64,000 nt of DNA from Paraburkholderia sejongensis (GCF_020880815.1 NZ_JAJITD010000024.1:1-64000); one strand, 5' to 3'. Numbered from the stretch's first letter, positions 47,472 to 57,654 are shown. A program made the numbers and translations. Notes: generated by a model not told the origin, from the letters alone.

Positions 47472-47516
47472 AACAAAAAAGCCCCGCGTCAGAGCACTGG
47501 CGCGGGGCTTTTTTAT
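47472..47516. terminator. Bidirectional terminator between SulP gene and leuA
   Basis: A 14-bp stem (AAAAAAGCCCCGCG with CGCGGGGCTTTTTT) and a 12-base loop lie between the convergent SulP and leuA genes, with A's on the left and T's on the right. Confidence 0.9.
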
Positions 47517-47576
47517 CGAGCTGGAAACGTCAGCCGACGCGCTGCTCGCGCGCCGCGTTGCGTCATTACACGGGCA

Positions 47577-49124
47577 TCACTCCGAACGCTGCGGATTGAG
47601 TTTGCCCGCATTCGAATACAGCTTGTTGAGCGCGGAGAAATACGCCTTTGCCGAGGCCGCGACGATATCCGGATCGGTGCCGACGCCATTGACGATGCGC
47701 CCGCTCTTCGACAGCCGCACGGTCACCTCGCCCTGCGCCTGGGTGCCGGTCGTGATCGCGTTCACCGAGTACAGCAGCAGCTCTGAGCCGCTGCCCACTT
47801 CCGTTTCGATCGCGTTGAGCGTCGCGTCGACCGGGCCGTTGCCGCGCGCCTCGCCGGTAATCTCCTTGCCTTCGACCGAGAACACCACCTTCGCGTGCGG
47901 CTGCTCGCCGGTCTCCGAATGCTGCGCCATCGACAGGAACTTGTAGTGCTCCTTTTCATGCGCTTCCGCCGATTCCTCGTTGACGATCGCGATGATGTCT
48001 TCGTCGAAGATCTCGGCCTTGCGGTCGGCCAGCTCCTTGAAGCGCGCGAACGCGGCGTTCAGTTCGGCTTCGCTGTCGAGCGCGATGCCCAGTTCCTGCA
48101 GCCGCTGCTTGAACGCGTTGCGGCCCGACAGCTTGCCGAGCACGATCTTGTTCGCGGTCCAGCCCACGTCTTCGGCGCGCATGATTTCGTAGGTGTCGCG
48201 CGCCTTCAGCACGCCGTCCTGGTGGATGCCCGACGCGTGCGCGAACGCGTTCGCGCCGACCACCGCCTTGTTCGGCTGCACGACGAAACCGGTGATCTGC
48301 GATACGAGCTTCGAGGCCGGCACGATCTGCGTGGTGTCGAGGCCGATGTCGAGGCCGAAATAGTCCTTGCGGGTCTTCACCGCCATCACGATTTCTTCGA
48401 GCGAGGTATTGCCCGCGCGCTCGCCGAGCCCGTTGATCGTGCATTCGACCTGGCGCGCGCCGCCGATCTGCACGCCCGCGAGCGAGTTCGCGACCGCCAT
48501 GCCGAGGTCGTTATGGCAGTGCACCGAGAACACCGCCTTGTGCGAGTTCGGGATGCGCTCGCGCAGCGTCTTGACGAGCTGGCCGTACAGTTCCGGCACG
48601 CCGTAACCGACCGTGTCCGCGATGTTGATGGTGGTCGCGCCCTCGGCGATCACCGCCTCCAGCACGCGGCACAGGAAATCCATGTCCGAGCGGCTGCCGT
48701 CTTCCGGAGAAAATTCGACGTCGTCGGTGAACTTGCGCGCGAACCGCACCGCGAGCTTCGCCTGCTCGAACACCTGATCCGGCGTCATGCGCAGCTTCTT
48801 CTCCATATGCAGCGGCGACGTCGCGATGAACGTGTGAATGCGGAACTGGTCGGCCGGCTTGAGCGCGTCGGCGGCGCGCTGGATGTCCTTGTCGTTCGCG
48901 CGGGCGAGCGAGCAGATCCTGCTGTCCTTGACGAGGCCCGCGATCGTCTGGATCGCGTCGAAGTCGCCGTTCGAGCTTGCGGCGAAACCGGCCTCGATCA
49001 CGTCGACTTTCATCCGCTCGAGCTGCTTCGCGATGCGAATCTTTTCTTCCTTCGTCATCGATGCGCCGGGCGACTGCTCGCCGTCACGCAAGGTGGTGTC
49101 GAAAATGATGAGTTTGTCGGACAT
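47577..49124 (-). CDS. leuA: 2-isopropylmalate synthase
   Basis: The 515-residue enzyme makes 2-isopropylmalate from acetyl-CoA and 2-oxoisovalerate, the first step of leucine synthesis. It has the TIM-barrel start FDTTLRDGEQSPGASM, the metal site HCHNDLGMAVANSLAG and a C-terminal leucine-binding regulatory domain. GAGGAG lies 6 bases before the ATG at 49124. It is downstream of pssA on the minus strand, after a 409-base gap. Confidence 0.97.
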   Translation of the reverse strand: MSDKLIIFDTTLRDGEQSPGASMTKEEKIRIAKQLERMKVDVIEAGFAASSNGDFDAIQTIAGLVKDSRICSLARANDKDIQRAADALKPADQFRIHTFIATSPLHMEKKLRMTPDQVFEQAKLAVRFARKFTDDVEFSPEDGSRSDMDFLCRVLEAVIAEGATTINIADTVGYGVPELYGQLVKTLRERIPNSHKAVFSVHCHNDLGMAVANSLAGVQIGGARQVECTINGLGERAGNTSLEEIVMAVKTRKDYFGLDIGLDTTQIVPASKLVSQITGFVVQPNKAVVGANAFAHASGIHQDGVLKARDTYEIMRAEDVGWTANKIVLGKLSGRNAFKQRLQELGIALDSEAELNAAFARFKELADRKAEIFDEDIIAIVNEESAEAHEKEHYKFLSMAQHSETGEQPHAKVVFSVEGKEITGEARGNGPVDATLNAIETEVGSGSELLLYSVNAITTGTQAQGEVTVRLSKSGRIVNGVGTDPDIVAASAKAYFSALNKLYSNAGKLNPQRSE

Positions 49125-49533
49125 GTCGGGCTCCTCGGGGTCGTTCGGATAGGGGGACGAATATTGGTATTCGAAGATTGGCGCGGCTGCAGGCGCGGCC
49201 GCAGACGCCGCTGCTGGCGACGCAGCGCGAGCGCGACGAGCGCGGCCGGAGCGGCCGGCGGACAGCAGCGCAAAAGCGGGAACGATGCATGATGGCGCGG
49301 CGCAGCGAACGCCCCGGCAGTCAGGCTCGTTCGACCACGCGGACGCACTTGATCCGACGACTATAGCGAGATTCCAGTGGCCATGCAATGCGCGTCCGGG
49401 CTCTCTGAAAACGCCGTGCGACGCCCATCCGCGGCACCCGAAATCCGCCCTCCAGCAATGAAAAACGGCAGCCCGAAGGCTGCCGTTTTGGGTGCTACGC
49501 GAGCAAGCGCCGCTCAAGCGGTGACCGCAAACC
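49125..49533 (-). other. pssA-leuA spacer and leuA leader
   Basis: It contains the pssA terminator (49460-49491) and then about 330 bases of GC-rich leader before leuA. I looked for a leucine-rich leader peptide or attenuator hairpins and found none that I would defend. Confidence 0.5.
49460..49491 (-). terminator. Terminator after pssA
   Basis: A 12-bp stem (AAAACGGCAGCC with GGCTGCCGTTTT) with a CGAA/TTCG-type loop follows pssA; the minus strand ends in TTTTT. Confidence 0.92.
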
Positions 49534-50406
49534 TCAGCGGTCGTGCGACATCGAACGCGCCGGGTTGGCTTTGCCGCGCACCGCCTGATACGCCCAGAAC
49601 ACATAGCCGGACAGGCCGTACAGCACGAACAGGCCGAACAGCATCAGCGGCGGATCGGACGACACCAGCACGAACGCGACCACCACCAGCAGGATCACGC
49701 CGAACGGCACCCGGTGCCGCACGTCGAGCGCCTTGCCGCTGTAGAACGGCGCGTTCGACACCATCGTCACGCCCGCATAGATGGTCAGCACGAACGCGAC
49801 CCACGGCAGCCAGACGAGCTTGAGCGGCACGCGGTTGTCGGTGGCGAGCCACACGAAGCCGGCGATCAGCGCGGCGGCGGCCGGGCTCGGCATCCCTTGG
49901 AAGAACCGCTTGTCGACTACGCCGATGTTGGTGTTGAAACGCGCGAGCCGCAGCGCCGCGCCCGCGCAGTAGACGAACGCCGCGAGCCAGCCCCAGCGCC
50001 CGAGGTCCTTCAGGATCCACTCGTACATCACGAGCGCGGGCGCGACGCCGAACGACACCATGTCCGACAGGCTGTCGAACTGTTCGCCGAACGCGCTTTG
50101 CGTATGCGTCATTCGCGCGACGCGGCCGTCCATGCCGTCGAGCACCATCGCAACGAAAATTGCAATCGCCGCGATCTCGAAGCGCACGTTCATCGCCTGC
50201 ACGACGGCGAAAAATCCGCAGAACAACGCCGCGGTGGTGAACGCGTTCGGCAGCAGATAGATGCCGCGCTTTCTGAGGAACTGCTGGCGCTGCGCGCGCC
50301 GGCTTTCGGCGACCGGCGAGTCCGTCACCACCGGCGGCTTGTTGCGGCGAAACGGCCGCGGCAGCGGACCGCTGCTGCGGGGGCGACGCGGTTTGAATGC
50401 GGCCAT
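49534..50406 (-). CDS. pssA: CDP-diacylglycerol-serine O-phosphatidyltransferase
   Basis: The 290-residue membrane enzyme makes phosphatidylserine from CDP-diacylglycerol and serine. The CDP-alcohol transferase motif DG-AR-G-D-D is visible in DGMDGRVARMT and FGEQFDSLSD. About eight hydrophobic segments follow a basic, Pro/Arg-rich N-terminus of about 45 residues. It lies 24 bases behind psd, so substrate and product enzymes are co-transcribed to make phosphatidylethanolamine. Confidence 0.95.
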   Translation of the reverse strand: MAAFKPRRPRSSGPLPRPFRRNKPPVVTDSPVAESRRAQRQQFLRKRGIYLLPNAFTTAALFCGFFAVVQAMNVRFEIAAIAIFVAMVLDGMDGRVARMTHTQSAFGEQFDSLSDMVSFGVAPALVMYEWILKDLGRWGWLAAFVYCAGAALRLARFNTNIGVVDKRFFQGMPSPAAAALIAGFVWLATDNRVPLKLVWLPWVAFVLTIYAGVTMVSNAPFYSGKALDVRHRVPFGVILLVVVAFVLVSSDPPLMLFGLFVLYGLSGYVFWAYQAVRGKANPARSMSHDR

Positions 50407-50430
50407 TCGGACAACCTCCTGTATGCCGCT

Positions 50431-51069
50431 TTACAGCTCGGCGAGGATCGTCGACGACGCCGACACCTTCTCGCCGATCGACACACGCGGACGGCTGCCG
50501 ACCGGCAGATACACGTCGACGCGCGAACCGAAGCGGATGAAGCCATAGCGCTGGCCGCGAGTGAGCGGCTCGCCCGCACGCACATAGCACAGAATGCGCC
50601 GCGCGATCAGACCGGCGATCTGCACCGACGTCACCGTCTGGCCGCCGGCCATCTCGATCACCACCGCATTGCGCTCGTTTTCGGTCGAAGCTTTATCCAC
50701 CGCCGCGTTCAGATACGCGCCCGGGAAGTACTCGACCTTCGAGATCGCGCCGTCGACCGGCGAGCGTTGCGAGTGCACGTTGAACACGTTCATGAACACG
50801 CTGATCTTCAGCGCTTCGCGATTCGCATACGGATCGTGGGCGGTTTCGACCGCGACGATGCGGCCGTCGGCCGGGCACAGCACCGCGTTGGCCTGGGTCG
50901 GAATCGGCCGGGCCGGGTCGCGGAAGAATTGCACGACGAAGATCAGGAGGAGCCAGAAAATCCACGCAATGCCGAACCCCGCGAACGCGTGAACCAGTAA
51001 GGCAACGACAGCCGCGATGGCGATGAACGGCCAGCCTTCTCGCGCGATGATCGGATGAGGGTAATTCAT
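50431..51069 (-). CDS. psd: Phosphatidylserine decarboxylase proenzyme (short type)
   Basis: The 212-residue protein is of the short PSD-A-like kind. Two hydrophobic segments near the N-terminus (about 12-45) anchor it in the inner membrane. The proenzyme self-cleavage site is GS in IRFGSRVDVYLP (about residue 180), where the Ser becomes the pyruvoyl group. It turns phosphatidylserine into phosphatidylethanolamine and is the first of the psd-pssA pair. Confidence 0.94.
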   Translation of the reverse strand: MNYPHPIIAREGWPFIAIAAVVALLVHAFAGFGIAWIFWLLLIFVVQFFRDPARPIPTQANAVLCPADGRIVAVETAHDPYANREALKISVFMNVFNVHSQRSPVDGAISKVEYFPGAYLNAAVDKASTENERNAVVIEMAGGQTVTSVQIAGLIARRILCYVRAGEPLTRGQRYGFIRFGSRVDVYLPVGSRPRVSIGEKVSASSTILAEL

Positions 51070-51105
51070 GGATTGGCTTCTGTGTTTTTGTAAAACCGTA
51101 GGATA

Positions 51106-51148
51106 GCAAAAGCCGCCCAGGGTTCAGCACCCTTGGACGGCTTTTTGA
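51106..51148 (-). terminator. Terminator after ilvC
   Basis: An imperfect 15-bp stem (AAAAGCCGCCCAGGG with CCCTTGGACGGCTTTTT) lies between ilvC and psd; the minus strand gives a T-run. It separates the ilv and psd-pssA transcripts. Confidence 0.85.
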
Positions 51149-51202
51149 CTCATCCGGCCGCCATGCGAACGCACGGCGCCGGATTTCGCGACGTGAATAC
51201 GC

Positions 51203-52219
<1,017 letters not shown>

Positions 52220-52327
52220 GTCGGTTCCTTGGCTAAATTCGATGATTCAGAGAAATTCAGGTACTGCGAATGTGGTACTACGGCCGGGCTGCCTGATGCC
52301 GTGCCGCCCGGCTGTGCGATCGTGACG

Positions 52328-52819
52328 TCAAACCTTCAGAATACGCTCGCCGCGACCGATGCCCGAGCTGCCCGTGCGGACCGTTTCGAGAATCGCCGTG
52401 GAGTCGAGCCCCTCGATGAAGGCGTCGAGCTTGTCGCTCGCCCCCGTCAGTTCGATCGTGTAGGTCTTTTCGGTGACGTCGATGATGCGGCCGCGGAAAA
52501 TATCCGACATCCGCTTCATTTCCTCACGTTCCTTGCCGACCGCCCTCACCTTGATCAGCATCAGCTCGCGTTCGATGTGGGCGCCCTCGGTAAGGTCGAC
52601 CACTTTCACCACCTCGATCAGGCGGTTCAGATGCTTCGTGATCTGTTCGATCACGTCGTCCGAGCCAATGGAGACGATGGTCATGCGCGACAGCGAACGG
52701 TCTTCGGTCGGAGCCACCGTCAAGGTTTCAATGTTGTAGCCGCGTGCCGAAAACAGACCCACCACGCGCGAGAGCGCGCCCGGTTCGTTTTCCAGCAGCA
52801 CAGAAATGATGTGTCTCAT
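52328..52819 (-). CDS. ilvH: Acetolactate synthase small (regulatory) subunit
   Basis: The 163-residue subunit has an N-terminal ACT domain (HIISVLLENEPGALSRVVGLF) that binds valine for feedback inhibition and a C-terminal half that activates the large subunit. It lies 123 bases after the large-subunit gene. Confidence 0.96.
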   Translation of the reverse strand: MRHIISVLLENEPGALSRVVGLFSARGYNIETLTVAPTEDRSLSRMTIVSIGSDDVIEQITKHLNRLIEVVKVVDLTEGAHIERELMLIKVRAVGKEREEMKRMSDIFRGRIIDVTEKTYTIELTGASDKLDAFIEGLDSTAILETVRTGSSGIGRGERILKV

Positions 52820-52942
52820 GTTTCGCTTCTTCCAGATGTTGTGTCGATGTCTGCGAGCGGCGGGCGCCGCTTCGTCCGCCCCCGCCTTTCGTGAAGGCGT
52901 GCATGACGAAGCCGGCGCCGGGGTTACCCCGGCGCGCCGTCG

Positions 52943-54706
52943 TTATAGATCTTCCGAACCCAGCAGCATCTCGGTGATGCCCTTGCCGGCCTGGACCATC
53001 GGCCAGACGTTTTCGGTCGGATCGGTCTGGAAGTCGAGAAACACGCAGCGATCTTTCAGGCGCAGCGCTTCCTTCAGCGCCGGCTCGACGTCGGCGGTGC
53101 GCTCGATGCGCATGCCGACATGGCCGTACGCTTCGGCGAGCTTCACGAAGTCGGGCAGCGCATCCATATAGGAATGCGAATAACGCTTGCTGTATTCGAT
53201 CTGCTGCCACTGGCGCACCATGCCCAGATAGCGGTTGTTCAGCGACAGAATCTTGATCGGCAGATCGTACTGCTTGCAGGTCGACAGCTCCTGAATGCAC
53301 ATCTGGATCGAGCCTTCGCCGGTGATGCACAGCACGTCGTCGTCCGGGTGAGCCATCTTCGCGCCCATCGCCGCCGGCAGGCCGAAGCCCATCGTGCCGA
53401 GGCCGCCGGAGTTGATCCAGCGACGCGGCTTGTTGAAGCGATAGAACTGCGCGGCCCACATCTGGTGCTGGCCGACGTCGGAGCAGACGAACGCGTTGCC
53501 GTCGGTCAGCTCCCACGCCTTTTCCACCACGTACTGCGGCTTGATGATGTCGCTCTTGCGGTCGAACTTCAGGCAGTCTTTCGAGCGCCAGCCTTCGATG
53601 TCCTTCCACCAGTCGGCGAGCGCCGCGGTGTCCGGGCCATGCTCGGCCGTCTGCAACTGCTCGATCAGCTCCTTCAGCACTTCCTTCACGTCGCCGACGA
53701 TCGGAATGTCGACCTTCACGCGCTTGGAAATCGAGGAAGGATCGATGTCGATATGGATGATCTTGCGCGGCCGCGACGCGAAATGGTTCGGATCGCCGAT
53801 CACCCGGTCGTCGAAGCGCGCACCGATCGCGATCAGCACGTCGCAGTGCTGCATCGCCATGTTGGCTTCGTAGGTGCCGTGCATGCCGAGCATGCCGAGG
53901 AATTTCTTGTCGCTCGCGCGATAGCCGCCCAGCCCCATCAGCGTGTTGGTGACCGGGTAGCCGAGCAGATCGGCGAACTGGTTCAGCTCACGCGACGCAT
54001 CCGCGAGGATGATGCCGCCGCCGGTATAGATGTACGGGCGCTTGGCCGACAGCAGCAGCGACACCGCCTTGCGGATCTGACCGGAATGGCCCTTGGTGAC
54101 AGGGTTATACGAGCGCAGCGACACGCTCTTGACCGGTTCGTACTGGCACGGCGCCTTCGACACGTCCTTCGGAATGTCGATCAGCACCGGGCCGGGACGG
54201 CCGGTACGGGCGATATAGAAAGCTTTCTTGACGGTGGCGGCGAGATCGCGCACGTCCTTCACGAGGAAGTTGTGCTTCACGCAGGGACGCGTGATGCCGA
54301 CCGTGTCGCATTCCTGGAAAGCGTCCTGACCGATCGCGGCCGTCGGCACCTGGCCGCTGATCACGACCATCGGAATCGAATCCATGTACGCGGTCGCGAT
54401 GCCGGTCACCGCATTGGTGACGCCGGGGCCGGAGGTGACGAGACACACGCCCACCTTGCCGGTGGAACGCGCATAGGCATCGGCAGCATGCACGGCGGCC
54501 TGTTCGTGGCGCACCAGCACGTGCTGGAATTTGTCCTGCTTATACAGCTCGTCGTAAATGTAGAGTACCGAGCCGCCGGGATAGCCCCAGATGAACTCGA
54601 CGTCTTCGTCGGCCAGTGCTTTCATGAGCACGGTGGCGCCGATAGAGTCTGCTTCGTGTGGGGGGGTCGTATCCGACGTGGAGAATTCCGCGCTGGGCAT
54701 ATTCAT
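52943..54706 (-). CDS. ilvI: Acetolactate synthase large subunit
   Basis: The 587-residue TPP enzyme makes acetolactate or acetohydroxybutyrate from pyruvate. The catalytic Glu is in RHEQAAVHAADAYAR and the TPP/Mg motif is GEGSIQM with NNRYLGM. FAD and TPP domains are in the usual order. It has a 25-residue N-terminal extension rich in Ser, Thr and Pro. The ATG at 54706 follows AAAGGTC. It is transcribed from a clear promoter at 54855-54883. Confidence 0.96.
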   Translation of the reverse strand: MNMPSAEFSTSDTTPPHEADSIGATVLMKALADEDVEFIWGYPGGSVLYIYDELYKQDKFQHVLVRHEQAAVHAADAYARSTGKVGVCLVTSGPGVTNAVTGIATAYMDSIPMVVISGQVPTAAIGQDAFQECDTVGITRPCVKHNFLVKDVRDLAATVKKAFYIARTGRPGPVLIDIPKDVSKAPCQYEPVKSVSLRSYNPVTKGHSGQIRKAVSLLLSAKRPYIYTGGGIILADASRELNQFADLLGYPVTNTLMGLGGYRASDKKFLGMLGMHGTYEANMAMQHCDVLIAIGARFDDRVIGDPNHFASRPRKIIHIDIDPSSISKRVKVDIPIVGDVKEVLKELIEQLQTAEHGPDTAALADWWKDIEGWRSKDCLKFDRKSDIIKPQYVVEKAWELTDGNAFVCSDVGQHQMWAAQFYRFNKPRRWINSGGLGTMGFGLPAAMGAKMAHPDDDVLCITGEGSIQMCIQELSTCKQYDLPIKILSLNNRYLGMVRQWQQIEYSKRYSHSYMDALPDFVKLAEAYGHVGMRIERTADVEPALKEALRLKDRCVFLDFQTDPTENVWPMVQAGKGITEMLLGSEDL

Positions 54707-55065
54707 TGTTTGACCTTTCGAATTTTCGGCAAAAAATTGATCGGGTGCTCTCTGCCGGGCTCGTGACTCGGGTTCAAGCGGCGCGTCCAGTTGACAGGTG
54801 GGCTTCTTGGGCCGCACCTCAATTGAGACAACTCACTTATGTTGCGAACCAGCGACAATAGCGGGAGACGCGCGCGCGGTCAAGCAAATATTGCCTCGTT
54901 CTTGCGCAGCGCAATACGAAAACGGGCGCAACTGCCGCAGTCGTCAGGCAAACGCAAGCCAGGACATGTTTCGCCCCCCACCGCGCAAAAGTTTGTTAGC
55001 ATCCGCGAGTTTTACGACATTTTTCGACCGATTACGCGCACGCTTGCTGCGCCGACCCCCAACGG
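54707..55065. other. Divergent ilvI / ECF sigma intergenic region
   Basis: It holds the ilvI promoter and leader and the upstream region of the sigma-factor gene. The sigma-gene side is more AT-rich near 54985-55030. I could not assign its promoter. Confidence 0.5.
54855..54883 (-). promoter_or_regulatory. Sigma-70-type promoter of the ilvIHC operon
   Basis: On the minus strand TTGACC (54878-54883), a 17-base spacer and TATTGT (54855-54860) match the consensus well. This leaves a leader of about 140 bases before ilvI, with an imperfect hairpin around 54785-54815. A branched-chain attenuator could be there, but no leader peptide was recognised. Confidence 0.7.
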
Positions 55066-55629
55066 ATGGCATCAGACAAGGAACTCGCCGATTTTCTGGC
55101 GGGCGTCGAAAGGCGCGCGTTCAAGCAGACGGTATTCGCCGTGCGGGACGACGACGCGTCGCTCGACATCGTGCAGGACGCGATGATCAAGCTCGCCGAG
55201 AAATACGGCGACCGGCCGGCCGCGGAATTGCCACTGCTGTTTCAGCGTATTTTGCAGAATGCGATGCACGACTATTTCCGTCGTGCGAAAGTACGCAACA
55301 CGTGGGTCACGCTGTTCTCGTCGCTGGGCAACGCGGACGACGACGAATTCGACCCATTGGAGACCTTCGAGGCCGAGGCCGGCTCGGCCGGCGCCGAGAG
55401 CAACGAACGGAAGCTGGAGCGCGAACAGGTGCTGCAGTCGATCGACGACGAAATCCAGAAATTACCGGCACGTCAACGGGAGGCGTTTCTGATGCGTTAT
55501 TGGGAGGATATGGATGTCGCCGAGACTGCCGCCGCAATGGGCTGCTCCGAGGGCAGCGTGAAAACGCACTGCTCGCGGGCCACCCACACGCTGGCGCAAG
55601 CGCTCAAGGCGAAAGGAATTACGCTATGA
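55066..55629 (+). CDS. ECF-type RNA polymerase sigma factor
   Basis: The 187-residue protein has sigma region 2 (DIVQDAMIKLAEKYGD, about 34-49, with the -10-binding part after it) and region 4 (about 130-185, LPARQREAFLMRYWEDMDVAETAAAMGCSEGSVKTHCSRA). The linker between them is long and acidic. It gives RNA polymerase a new promoter choice, likely under envelope stress. Its stop overlaps the start of the DUF3619 gene by ATGA. No zinc-type anti-sigma gene is seen; DUF3619 is the candidate. Confidence 0.9.
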   Translation: MASDKELADFLAGVERRAFKQTVFAVRDDDASLDIVQDAMIKLAEKYGDRPAAELPLLFQRILQNAMHDYFRRAKVRNTWVTLFSSLGNADDDEFDPLETFEAEAGSAGAESNERKLEREQVLQSIDDEIQKLPARQREAFLMRYWEDMDVAETAAAMGCSEGSVKTHCSRATHTLAQALKAKGITL

Positions 55630-56057
55630 GCTCCGTCGAAAACCGAGAACTCGAGTTCGCCCGCCAGGTGCGTCGCGCGCTCGATGAAAATACCGCCAAT
55701 CTGCCCCCCGCCACCGTCGATAAGCTCGCCGCGGCGCGCCGTGCCGCGCTCGCGCGCAAGAAGCCCGAGCCGGTCAGCGCGCCGGTGTTCGTGCCGACTT
55801 TCGCCGGCCTGCCGGGCGGCTTCGGCAGCGCCCCGCAAGGCGGCGCCGAGCCGCGCCGGCGCTCGCTGCTGCGCCGCTTCGCGCTCGCGTGGCCGCTGGC
55901 CGCGCTGGTTGCGGGCCTGATCGGCATTGCGTACTGGGAAGATCACCAGCGCACCGCCGAACTCGCCGATATCGATGCCGCGATGCTGAGCGACGACCTG
56001 CCGCTCAATGCCTACCTTGACCACGGCTTCAACGCGTATCTTTCACGCGCCCACTGA
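55626..56057 (+). CDS. DUF3619 membrane protein, anti-sigma candidate
   Basis: The 143-residue protein has a cytoplasmic basic N-terminal part (about 1-85), one membrane helix (about 86-104) and a short periplasmic acidic tail. This single-pass layout, directly and translationally coupled to an ECF sigma gene, is what a membrane-bound anti-sigma factor looks like. DUF3619 has no proven function. Residues 8-45 are a helical region with NLPPATVDKLAAARRAAL. Confidence 0.85.
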   Translation: MSSVENRELEFARQVRRALDENTANLPPATVDKLAAARRAALARKKPEPVSAPVFVPTFAGLPGGFGSAPQGGAEPRRRSLLRRFALAWPLAALVAGLIGIAYWEDHQRTAELADIDAAMLSDDLPLNAYLDHGFNAYLSRAH

Positions 56058-56073
56058 GCGGGAGATTGTTCGG

Positions 56074-56841
56074 GTGAGCTACAAGCGCGGCCTGGCCGTT
56101 GTATTCGGATGCACGATTGCGGCCCTGGTGTCGTTTGCCGCGACGTACCCGCGCTTTCACCCGAGCCCCGCCGTCGCGCCGGGCCATGCGACCGGCGCCA
56201 ACCTGGCCGCACCCGCCGCCGCTCCCGCACTGTCCGTCGACTTGCCCGGCCTACCCGGCAGCAATAGCCCGCTCGCATGGACGCGGCTGTCGGCGGCCGA
56301 GCACGTCGCGCTGGCGCCGTTCGAAGCCCAGTGGGATTCGTTCAGCGACGAGCGCAAACGCAAATGGATCAAGATCGCGTCCCGCTACGCGAAGATGTCG
56401 CCCGACGCGCAAAAGCGTCTGCACGAGCGGATGAGCGAGTGGGTCGGCATGACGCCCGACCAGCGGCGCGTTGCGCGCGAGAACTATCAGGTGTCGAAGG
56501 AATTGCCGCGCGAAGCACGCCAGAACGCGTGGAAGGCATATCAGCAGTTGTCCGAAGAACAGAAGGAACGGCTCGCCGCGAGCGAGCGCAAGCGCCGGCC
56601 TAGCGTCGTCAGCGCGCCGCCGCTCGGGCGCAACGAGATCAAGGGCATCGATCGCATCGTCACCGCGCGCGAGCACGGCGCGAGTGGTGTGGCGGCGGCC
56701 AGCGCCGCGGCGGCTGCATCGGCTCCTGGGGCGGCGGCCTTGCCGTCACCGCCCGCGATTCCCGCCGCCGGCAGTTTCGTGCCGGCCACGCCGGTGCCGG
56801 TATCGCCGGCCGAGGCGCCGGCCATTTTCAACGGTTCCTGA
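56074..56841 (+). CDS. DUF3106 domain protein
   Basis: The 255-residue protein has an N-terminal membrane segment or uncleaved signal (about 8-27), a Pro/Ala-rich linker, then a DUF3106 region (about 70-165) rich in charged helices with WIKIASRYAKMSPDAQKRLHERM and similar short repeats (three P/R-type motifs). The C-terminus is again Ala/Pro-rich. The protein would face the periplasm. GTG at 56074 is used because GGGAGA precedes it. It follows DUF3619 after 16 bases. Confidence 0.8.
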   Translation: MSYKRGLAVVFGCTIAALVSFAATYPRFHPSPAVAPGHATGANLAAPAAAPALSVDLPGLPGSNSPLAWTRLSAAEHVALAPFEAQWDSFSDERKRKWIKIASRYAKMSPDAQKRLHERMSEWVGMTPDQRRVARENYQVSKELPREARQNAWKAYQQLSEEQKERLAASERKRRPSVVSAPPLGRNEIKGIDRIVTAREHGASGVAAASAAAAASAPGAAALPSPPAIPAAGSFVPATPVPVSPAEAPAIFNGS

Positions 56842-56850
56842 TCCCACCTC

Positions 56851-57375
56851 GTGTCGCGACCGCTCGCCACCCCGCCTTTGTCCGCTTCCGCGCCTGACGC
56901 GAGCGTGCCCACGGTGCGGCGGCGGCTCGCCGCATTGCTGTACGAAGCGGTAATTCTGTTTGGCGTGGTGTTTCTCGCCGGCTATCTGTTCAGCACGCTC
57001 ACGCAGCAGCGCAACGGTCTCACGCATCATAATTTGCTGGCCGGCTGGATCGGGCTCGTGGTCGGCGTGTATTTCGTGTGGTTCTGGACCCACGGCGGCC
57101 AGACGCTGCCGATGAAGACCTGGCGGTTGCGGGTGGTGGGCGCCGATGGCGCCGGGCTTTCGGTTGGGCGGGCGGTTGGGCGGTATCTGCTCGCGTGGTT
57201 ATGGTTTTTGCCGCCGTTGGCGTTGCATCCGGTGTTGGGGTTGCGCTTGCCACAGACGCTTTTGATTTTTTGTTTGTGGTTTTTGCTTTGGGCCGGTGTT
57301 GGAAGGTTTGATTCGCAGCGGCGGTTTTTGCATGACCGGCTTGCGGGGACGCGGGTCGTCATGGTTTTGCGCTGA
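56851..57375 (+). CDS. RDD family membrane protein
   Basis: A 174-residue protein with about four hydrophobic segments and the Arg/Asp residues that name the family: Arg-Arg near 24 (RRRLAALLYEA) and Asp in FDSQRRFLHDRLAGTRVV. The start is GTG at 56851, nine bases after the DUF3106 stop. RDD proteins may transport small solutes or act in stress. Its last third is encoded by unusually T/G-rich DNA. It ends the sigma-factor operon. Confidence 0.85.
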   Translation: MSRPLATPPLSASAPDASVPTVRRRLAALLYEAVILFGVVFLAGYLFSTLTQQRNGLTHHNLLAGWIGLVVGVYFVWFWTHGGQTLPMKTWRLRVVGADGAGLSVGRAVGRYLLAWLWFLPPLALHPVLGLRLPQTLLIFCLWFLLWAGVGRFDSQRRFLHDRLAGTRVVMVLR

Positions 57376-57446
57376 GCGCGTTGGGCTTTTTTTCTTTGTT
57401 GGTCACTGTTTTGGGTGGATGGCGGTGGTCTGGCGGTGCTCGTGCG

Positions 57447-57654
57447 GTGTTGGCCTTTCCTTGCTTTCTTGTCGGTCTATTAGCTCTGCCCCTGTGCGGG
57501 GCGGCACCTACTTTCTTTGCGGCTGCAAAGAAAGTAGGCAAAGAAAGCAGCTTCAACCCGCTAGCTCTTAAGCGGTAACCGTAGCGGGCCACCGGTAGTG
57601 GTGCATGTGGAATCTGTGTCCCCGCACATTCGGCGGCAGTGACAAAGCCATCAT
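57447..57654 (+). repeat. Left arm of a large inverted repeat
   Basis: About 208 bases that pair with 57812-58020 with mismatches only here and there. It carries an internal short palindrome CCTACTTTCTTTGC-GGCT-GCAAAGAAAGTAGG (57507-57538), followed by a block from GTGCGGGG and a block near AGTGACAAAGCCAT. No coding sequence was found. Confidence 0.9.

Noticed and set aside
49084..49348. Short frames before leuA as a leucine leader peptide
   Set aside because: They have no run of Leu codons and no paired terminator/antiterminator hairpins that I can defend.
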